Part shown: one piece after another, positions 61,101 through 64,000 of the stretch
How positions within the stretch are numbered: the first letter of the stretch is position 1
Layout of the letters: the number at the start of each line of letters is the position of its first letter
NCBI RefSeq assembly: GCF_019511665.1
Contig: NZ_JAEUAW010000014.1
Span: 1-64,000, forward strand
Length of the DNA stretch: 64,000 nucleotides
DNA from: Microbacterium jejuense
Lineage (GTDB): Bacteria; Actinomycetota; Actinomycetes; Actinomycetales; Microbacteriaceae
Reading direction: 5' to 3'
Made by a program: the position numbers and the translations under genes
Notes under the pieces: model-generated
Database searches by the model: none
What the model was told of the DNA's origin: nothing
Seen by the model: the letters and a program-made list of their open reading frames with translations, nothing else

Positions 61101-64000
61101 GAGATGCGCGCGCTGCCGCCGGCCACGACGACGGAACGGGATGCCGCGCACGCCGCTTCGCTCGCGACGGCGGCTCCGCACACCTCGCCGACGAACGCCT
61201 TCGTCACGATCGTGTAGACCGAGACGGTGGCGTTGGCCGAGACGGCCGCCGTGCCGCCGACGCTGCCGCCGGCCGCGACGCTCGTGACCTTCTCGCTCGA
61301 CGTCGCGTCGACGGTGACGTCGCCGCTCACCGTCACGAGGGTCTGCGGGGCGATCCAGGCCTGCGTGGACTTGTTCACCACCTGGACGTCGGCGCCGAGA
61401 CCGACGCCCGCGGTGCCGCCGACGGCGAGCTGCCCGGCGATGCCGCGCAGGATCGTGTCGTCCGTGGCGGCGAGGCGCAGTCCCGCCGAGCCGCCCGCCG
61501 TGACGCCGTCGACGGTGACGCTGCGGTCGAGGTGCGCGTGGGTGGTGTTGTTCTGCACGCCGACGGTCGCCGCTCCGGCGAGGCCCGCGGTGCCGCCGAC
61601 GCCTCCGCCGACGGCGACGAGCCACAGGTCCTCGCTCTGCGTCGCGGTCATCGTGAGTCCGATGCCGCCGCGGGCCCACAGCTCGGCCTCCGGCCCGGCG
61701 AACGCGTCGACGATGCCCGTGCGGACGAAGACGATCGACGAGAGGCCGAGGCCCGCGGTGCTGGCGGCGCCGATCGCGCCGGCGAAGAGGGTCATCGTGA
61801 CGGGGTCGGCGGCAGAGATCGTCATCGAGCCGCGGGCGCGCAGCGCCGTCGGCGTCTCGGCGGTGCTGTCGACGTACGCGCGGGTGCCCGGGGCGCCCGA
61901 CCCCTGGTTCACGACCAGGACGACGAACGAGCCCGCGATGCCGGCATCCGAGGCGACTCCCCCGCCCGCGACGATCTGCGTGAACTTCTCCCCGGCGGTC
62001 GCCACGAGCCAGGCCGAGCCGCCGAGATCGGCGGTCACGCCGCGCCCGACGTACGCCCGCACGTCCTTGTTGTGCACGCCGACGATGAGCGCGAAGCCGA
62101 CGCCGGCGCTGCCGGTGCTCGCGCCCAGCGCGCCCGCGACGTCCACGAACTCGGTCTGGTCGGACGCCGTGAACGACAGGTCCTGCGCGGCGCCGGTCGG
62201 GATCCCCTGGTTCACCGAGGCGGCGTCGCCGAGCCACGCGCGCGTCGCCCGGTTGACGACGTTCACCACGAGAGATCCGCCGACGCCCGCGTCGCCGCCG
62301 CCCAGGGCCGCACCCAGCGCGACGCCGGTGAAGGCGGGCAGATCGATGAGGGGCACGTCCGGCGCGGCGAGCGGGACGAGGGATGCCGCCGCCCGGCCGA
62401 TGACGGCACCGCCCGCGTCGATGGTGGTCGGGCGGGCGAAGCTCGAGTCGATGTGGGCGAGGGTCGTGGAGTCGACGAACTGCACGACGATGCCGGCGCC
62501 GACGCCGCTGCCGTTCGTGGTGAGGGCGGCGGAGGCCGCGAGCCCCTGCAGCCCCATCGGGTTGGACGCGTCGAGCGAGACGCCGCCGGTCACGACGAGC
62601 GTCGCGCCCTCGCCGATGACGGCCTCGTTGACGAGGACCAGCACCTGCACGGCGACCGATCCGGCGACGGCGGCGTCGCCCTGCCCCGCCGCGGCCGCGA
62701 TCGCCCACGCCTGGAAGTCGTTGCGGGCGTTCGCGGGAGTGAGGCCCGTGACCGCGACCGACCCGGCGGTGACGTCCGCGCCGGCGCCGATCGAGCCGCG
62801 GTTGGTGACGGTCGCGACGTTGAGCCCGACGGCGGCGCCCACCGTGTTCGAGTCGTTCTCGATGCTCCACGACGTGCCGAGTGCTTTGGCCGCGGCATCC
62901 GTCTCATTCGAGGCGAGCACCGCGAACACGCCGTCGACGACGATCGTCAGCGCCGGGACGACGGTGGCGAGGCTGTCGACGGTGATCCAGTCGACTGCGA
63001 CGGCTGCGGCGACGCCCACGCCGTCGCCGGACTGGCCGGACTGGCCGTTAGCCTGGCTGTTGCCCTGGGCGACGCTGTCGCTCGACGACGGCAGGGTGCC
63101 GCCGAAGCCGCTCGTGGCCGGCGTGCCGTCGAGCTGCTGCTGCGCCTGCTGGTCGGCGTTGTCGGCGTCGCTGCCGCTCTCGGAGCCGCCGAGCGTGCCT
63201 CGTGCGCTGGCCTTGGCCGAAGCGCTCGCGTGCAGCTCGGTCGCGGCGATGAGCCACAGCGCACCGGCGGTGATGTCGCGGGCGACGGTCGCGCGCACGT
63301 CGATGTCCACGACGTTGACCACGATGATCGCACCGATGGCGACGCTCTGGCCGGCGGCATCCGCGTCGCCCTCGACGGTGACCGATCCCGAGTGCGTCGC
63401 CCGCACCATGACGGTGCCGGTCGCGACGAACGGTCGAGGACCGGGCGTGCCGATGCGTGCCAGCACCACCGGCAGCACCACGTTGATGCCCACCGCAGGG
63501 CTGACGGCGGTGCCGCCCTCGGAGCCGGCGGTGACCTCGTTGAGCACGGCGTCGGTGTGGTCGGCGCGCACCGTGACGTTCGCCCCGCCGGTGACGTCTG
63601 CGGCGTCCTCGATCTCGGCGCGGGTCACGTCGTCCGAGATCACGTTGATGGCGACGGATGCGCCGACGCCGGTGCTCGACCCGCCCGCCGTCGCGTCGGC
63701 CTTCGCCTTCGCCGTGTCGGTGCGGCGGTTCTCGGCCGCGATCAGCACGTCGCCGGTTCCGAAGTCGACGCGGGCGCTCGACGGGATCCACGCCTCGGTG
63801 CTGTCGAACACGATGTTGAGGGCGACCGCGCCCGCCACGCCCACGTCGTCGGAACCGGCGCCGGCGTTTGCGATCGCCGAGAAGTCGTGCGTGGTGTCGG
63901 AGCCGACCGTCGTCATGAGCGCCGCGGCGGTGAAGCCGTTCGCCGCGATGACCGCATCGTCGCCGACCCACACGTTGTTGACGACGAAGGCGAGGTTGAG
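49121..64000 (-). CDS. Giant repetitive cell-wall-anchored surface protein (partial, start beyond window)
   Basis: The gene enters at the window edge in frame (LNLAFVVNN precedes GTG-TGG), so at least 4,959 codons are visible without a stop and the N-terminus is missing. The visible N-terminal two thirds are Ala/Val/Gly/Thr-rich repeats of about 50-90 residues (for example GVGASVAINVISDDVTRAEI), resembling the beta-helix repeats of LktA-type filamentous adhesins. Six modules with YxxxGGxxxGGLxxGxxY patterns are interspersed (60860 to 54460). Near the C-terminus are RTX-like GGDGDD repeats (about 51050-50100), then a Calx-beta-like domain (about 49740-49440), a Pro/Glu/Gly linker, the sortase signal LAATG, a helix and a basic tail. 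It is likely a wall-anchored adhesin or biofilm protein. No sortase gene is in view. Confidence 0.85.
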   Translation of the reverse strand, partial: LNLAFVVNNVWVGDDAVIAANGFTAAALMTTVGSDTTHDFSAIANAGAGSDDVGVAGAVALNIVFDSTEAWIPSSARVDFGTGDVLIAAENRRTDTAKAKADATAGGSSTGVGASVAINVISDDVTRAEIEDAADVTGGANVTVRADHTDAVLNEVTAGSEGGTAVSPAVGINVVLPVVLARIGTPGPRPFVATGTVMVRATHSGSVTVEGDADAAGQSVAIGAIIVVNVVDIDVRATVARDITAGALWLIAATELHASASAKASARGTLGGSESGSDADNADQQAQQQLDGTPATSGFGGTLPSSSDSVAQGNSQANGQSGQSGDGVGVAAAVAVDWITVDSLATVVPALTIVVDGVFAVLASNETDAAAKALGTSWSIENDSNTVGAAVGLNVATVTNRGSIGAGADVTAGSVAVTGLTPANARNDFQAWAIAAAAGQGDAAVAGSVAVQVLVLVNEAVIGEGATLVVTGGVSLDASNPMGLQGLAASAALTTNGSGVGAGIVVQFVDSTTLAHIDSSFARPTTIDAGGAVIGRAAASLVPLAAPDVPLIDLPAFTGVALGAALGGGDAGVGGSLVVNVVNRATRAWLGDAASVNQGIPTGAAQDLSFTASDQTEFVDVAGALGASTGSAGVGFALIVGVHNKDVRAYVGRGVTADLGGSAWLVATAGEKFTQIVAGGGVASDAGIAGSFVVLVVNQGSGAPGTRAYVDSTAETPTALRARGSMTISAADPVTMTLFAGAIGAASTAGLGLSSIVFVRTGIVDAFAGPEAELWARGGIGLTMTATQSEDLWLVAVGGGVGGTAGLAGAATVGVQNNTTHAHLDRSVTVDGVTAGGSAGLRLAATDDTILRGIAGQLAVGGTAGVGLGADVQVVNKSTQAWIAPQTLVTVSGDVTVDATSSEKVTSVAAGGSVGGTAAVSANATVSVYTIVTKAFVGEVCGAAVASEAACAASRSVVVAGGSARISANEVLSMDIVAGSVAVSGTASVGLTAAVPVLKKTTTAFIGDLSRVTALAGGSGLMGTLGGYDVHYIDTRFNPQTAIIGGDQLELGYVHGIENGQRVSYETGGGQPILGLTPGAAYFAIVDAAFPTRLRLTATSGGAPIALASPARPGQSHRIFPTDQATVPERIAPYLTPASDVDGGSNTVNLPYDMPKDKADNSATPLVTGDAVTYTANGGAPIGGLVDGETYYVVVTGPHSFQLARTKCQADPSASGCSGTPFAVIDLNPGVATGRAHSFVRQGMQSPGDPAKITGIRILTPRTGAMYGVAVVANNSDEILAVGASAAVAATAGVGVAGNVNVVTADTDAFIGRLARVNDDNDGAAPWQSVTVAAGGAFRQLMVSAAVGGGMAGVATNATVDIVTLDVDATIADGAVVRAAGDILLSAVGSQEVTAIAAALGAGVAGVAAAVATVVLDTHTHGRVGRHVTLDAGNNVLVAADDRTGFTVVSGGLGVGFVGVGVGAGVAVVSAVKDTAATIGAGSVVDARAARGWALGGIPLGTISGDTFPAAGQSGLAVFASSSQHVFGMAISGGAGFVGVSGAVNVTLIRGTTVAAIESTAADRTVVNGDRADAGPTQSVSVTATDLTDTFTIGGGVAGGFVGVAGGIDIGVIDVAANAVIGDYASIHASSHLRVQALSVRHIQTYAVSAGGGAVGVTASVSVWTAGGQPTGTYDDGSGPKDALSSGEGTPQSQADQHASGTGSNGYLAILGGANDSSETNTAQRKQAGLDAAAAAVAGAAPGTTLASSAFSTPPPLRGTTSRIGVGAFLQTGGSVAVTADARDTYFGLAGSATGGIVAVGASVLVATLRSTVDAGIATGTTVRAGGDVAVRATYGEGTEAIAFTGQVGAVSVGGQILVLDTDARQTAHIDDGVLIPVAGGTVSADAAADRDVRPLSLGLAIALAAAGAAVATADVSGDTVGRIGAVFIGSADAPAGGLRITAVSDISVPVTAFSVSVGLAGSGIGAGAIADITGRTAAEFAGVAHLGGGATITADARNAIDADTVNVQVGAVAIGVTLAHATIARETTATAVDGSWISAGGAVAMRATSRNRADAYTPGGSLSAISASFMNPEALITGRTEAIFRADVGASGSLTVDAEGQNQALAAAFVVGIGLLGSGQGVEASAEVTASAVVRAVIELGTVFSSGLVAARSRILTEGGSGNVASAGITAGSGGLVSGGGYVATAFLRGATTAEVSSVIGGSGSVEVRSTATNRAAAETFTAGFGGILQVSVAYAESEIAASAATRASIFSPVWSSGATTVVATADNTADVDSDAATIGFINANVRIISATIAAATRAELRAGLVGNGLTVEARGTNLATASAAYIEAGLYNGGFGSALAIVTDAAGVTAEVAAGGADVRGGNGAVSVTAWSANTAKTDMKKVSVAGLDINGLLPRATVAAATRAVFEAGPATSASFAVTASSRNAVDATAELTSIAIIGVSGTVATATIAESAATTASVAAGVMLAASGAVSLLAESRDGTHALAGIDSAGGGAVKAGVVVAQATIAAPVTSAFDGTIIASTGVSVRAVGNAKSDATIEAVGIALVGITGSVVDAEVYGSAVVSSRYSTGLLVTIGAVLVETVLTAAATAKSDLVSGGLLVVGVSVPTARIAAAAVADAAPRQVGGTSLAVRATANRTVSATSGSIALGVIAVSISSAEALITDAAVTRARVHDGATVHAPSAAISVDATATNAATAAGGGVNGGAITVGVAEPKAFVDSSTLAHFAATVASGASLGVHAVTSDTATAKLASTAVGAITIDSGAAWARVRPVAEAIVGAGTPIVVSGDIDVRAAAQPVSRSFAENFSAAALAVSSNSALAETYPTVRLSVANGTTLWAGGAVTLTAHQNSATPPPLPVYAFDAVTGVDLGTNTITLSGAHTLDDSATVRYDRSGGTAVGGLTDGAKYGVIVVSPTQIQLGASFEAAQVDPANDVITFTRQHGFADGQRVYYTALGFGVAGLVNGHAYRVRVLDDFRIQLIDADTPSAPVEFDGGDVDEANGLINAPNSYSDGQWVQYLAALARASFYSTRVDIVVDAQGSPVQVGSPPTFQIEDNNVIAVRDHGLQNGDAVVYRSTGGALGGLAQDTTYWVIRIDGNRIQLADSQCHALGTCDDGGGGFIPVTALGLVPDISEAGRAVIHQLFAPGQQPIAGLQNGGVYEVCNATPTSFGLKLIELLGVCFTRPLGANGSVGTGRFVPAIVDLGPALGGGKLVVDLTAAGTGTQHLQVATMAPTLPSGTYSEAKVAGDGGGFIQVGATRPRVVVDATLELTIGDGAKISAGGEIGVHALNTAAAVADGTSGGLGFISITHARAVVSAKATTTVSVRPGSELSTTGGSVTIDPLTLASGNAYAYSNAGGFGHGTEAQTRADLGTTSHVTLDGRITAWNDIAASSSTAMQSELRAGASGGSFAGSSTSGDCGGDPCHIVANNDTTLTVGGAAHLEADNVTLQAQMVTTSLLDHNRSNGDGAFEDSDARSEVTLTSNAHVHLVSGAKIIGYQTVTIRAQHLQVRLVADARATCGCFGGDSDADAVVRYNATSSVTGEAGVRIRTAILRVEALHEQVVVDPRASTGGGFIDFGGDDDSADDNRHRWIDWNADVVLHAPNPTLVVDSSGRIVKKYAVTVRDDLGAVYTLGQIIPEGREIVVDPIENNGGGSATYFVNNPAGSQTGTLTGDQGTLQVQNTFDFVRLHNFSSRVLRVNGISVVNLDDVGATVEVQAEDSSAFRFHIGRPLFLPTFVDIANWAGPGTPDIILNGYIDNPIGTTRVIDEHGDIWAENGGSIRTNIAQLHANRGTIGASFTFLGIAIRLPIPVVLVQSDYLVDDVDPTRLVELVADARDDVVLDLTYVARMPVGSPYAGTAFAPLLGPIHAGDDIDLLVNDSLSGSDAPAMSSYWVQVDVTHPPSNTTVPPSGLYHTYFHPDPGPWGGFDDPVLVAWGTVNELADSDYTFSDLSAGDDIVVRHPSTATNISFVVFSNVDATLVSMRFPDQQYSTQNGDGEITLHTNGFIRDEETVADLRVGTITSTAEDVFLRTMQDTASILDEGTIDDGTPRVAGRSIVMIAGLVSGRIGGPDVDPADVDPADSAPDFLEIRSSLSSRGSVTALAAGDILLDQVAGTLFVALVHSLTADVALRTRAGGIQADAPTGAVRVVGRDIDLIAIGGSIGSDSPDRSADLVIDTGTGSRLYALSLPGDGVIFVPPTGVFVTEATGSLIVLRAEAATGDVRLTVPFVAGGDDESLFVITEGRTIDELVTMTEGRVVGGGDVTLLVGQDVIAPLLTLIEGATVTVRASFGKTTALDGGSLLYFGGTVAGDPIRMYGGLGDDTFLFDATIVNGPLSVFAGDGDDGIFFDHTQVNGPTQLFGAAGADGFFFTEAEMNGPMQILGAAGDDHFFLLDTLLGGHTEVFGDDPTDPLSLQGDDTFEVWWLRTMTGTHVAAPGDDFAGTEVRDALVLWGHGGDNDFRIQTWGGEDAVGHDYRIIVRGGGARTGLNTLTIDGTDATDLFLFRALAGIAEHPDARRAAFVAQLNAAAATAETIAYDEGVNARLTVNGYDGDDVFVFDDNSAITTVFGGDGDDTFVVGQFFATPRIEPSVQPGSAFETVETEFGNASAGVTFPTVLYGGEGADRFVINGHRAELRIEGTVGADAFRLLVVRLLAGGYRQNGFLSLDGGAGAATVQVLAAAASPGLAVALTSVVGAGLLAKLYHVALPTLVVAPVVLPAPVALWAEDAVPPVPLVIPVPPQIPGAGEVVIVETDGTTTLQTGVKVTDSYTIALSSPPTARVYITISAAYGGGIPYAQVSIDGGLTFHDQVVLVFEIGEIGPKTVIVRLLPTTGPHPFPTLLTAAPTNEPGPGMVVETVSHTVVSDDPLYDGAVARNVYINAPADTPEEPEQPGEPEQPGQPGGAGRPGAADAGGGDGALAATGAAGMQGWLFSGLGLLLLGLLLVVMRRRRQA
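49127..49228 (-). other. LAxTG sortase cell-wall sorting signal
   Basis: LAATG (codons at 49214-49228) is followed by AAGMQGW, a hydrophobic stretch LFSGLGLLLLGLLLVVM and RRRRQA at the C-terminus. The LAxTG variant is typical of class E sortase substrates in high-GC actinobacteria. Confidence 0.9.
50100..51050 (-). repeat. RTX-like Gly/Asp repeats inside the giant protein
   Basis: Repeated units read YGGLGDDTFLF, FAGDGDDGIFF, FGAAGADGFFF, LGAAGDDHFFL and, closer to the C-terminus, GYDGDDVFVF, GGDGDDTFVV and YGGEGADRFVI. They match the GGxGxDxU calcium-binding RTX pattern. Between the two groups lies a stretch of about 150 residues without repeats. Confidence 0.75.
54460..60860 (-). repeat. 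Six interspersed DGxxVxYxxxGGxxxGGLxxGxxYxV modules in the giant protein
   Basis: Modules occur at about 60735-60860 (NGQRVSYETGGGQPILGLTP), 60355-60500 (GDAVTYTANGGAPIGGLVDG), 55230-55350 (SATVRYDRSGGTAVGGLTDG), 55050-55175 (GQRVYYTALGFGVAGLVNG), 54680-54815 (GDAVVYRSTGGALGGLAQD) and 54460-54580 (GQQPIAGLQNGGVYEVC). Each continues to a predicted strand ending in a hydrophobic I-x-L motif. Two lie in the N-terminal repeat region and four are clustered. Confidence 0.7.

Noticed and set aside
52152..62870. A 3,572-codon open frame in another minus-strand frame inside the giant gene
   Set aside because: It is Arg/Gly/Ala-rich, has no domain or start signals, and arises from GC-rich third positions of the real frame, which has repeats and a sorting signal.

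Overview
The window looks like a chromosomal segment of a high-GC Gram-positive actinobacterium, most likely Microbacterium or a close Microbacteriaceae relative. This is inferred from the very high GC third positions, many GTG starts with ATGA/GTGA overlaps, -10 boxes sitting 6-7 bases before start codons (leaderless transcripts), an LAxTG sorting signal, a monomeric NADP isocitrate dehydrogenase, a DUF6350/PerM-like gene beside purN-purH, and frequent GGATGCC/GGCATCC words in genes and terminators. No rRNA, tRNA, CRISPR array, IS element or prophage was recognised.

Layout. 1-1450: glyA on the minus strand behind a ZTP (pfl) riboswitch. 1508-15990: an amino-sugar region. It holds a GH20 hexosaminidase lipoprotein and nagA on the plus strand, and a minus-strand operon of ROK regulator, ABC binding protein, two permeases, ROK kinase and nagB. 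A very similar 15-base operator lies in front of both the hexosaminidase and the ROK regulator. Between the two arms are a C-terminally extended ECF sigma factor, a YrdB-like protein, an FAD-linked oxidase and a membrane protein. 16183-21279: an L,D-transpeptidase, monomeric icd and a GNAT acetyltransferase. 21440-33686: a mannan/galactomannan oligosaccharide locus with CE7 esterase, GH36 alpha-galactosidase, LacI regulator, ABC importer without ATPase, GH2 beta-mannosidase, GH113 mannanase-like enzyme and BadF-type sugar kinase. All the glycosidases here lack signal peptides, so the locus probably handles imported oligosaccharides.

33687-35434: a DUF559/PD-(D/E)XK-type protein bracketed by three 81-base imperfect palindromes of identical length. 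35435-39530: a heterodimeric ABC exporter preceded by a 27-codon ORF with a strong ribosome-binding site, arranged like a leader peptide. 39566-41679: an ogt/ada-alkA alkylation-repair pair. 41680-42057: two copies of a second, 66-base palindromic element. 42058-45921: a DUF6350-purN-purH operon. 46050-49069: an NCS2 purine permease, a formylglycine-generating-enzyme-like protein, a Ddn-like deazaflavin oxidoreductase and a 4-oxalocrotonate tautomerase. 49121-64000: the 3' part (at least 4,959 codons) of one giant repetitive cell-wall-anchored surface protein whose start lies beyond the window.

The genes together describe a glycan-scavenging bacterium (chitin/amino sugars and mannans). Both importers lack their own ATPase and probably share a remote MsiK-type ATPase. 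Most unusual are the palindromic families around the DUF559 gene and before purH, the candidate leader peptide of the ABC exporter, and the giant LAxTG protein carrying RTX-like repeats.
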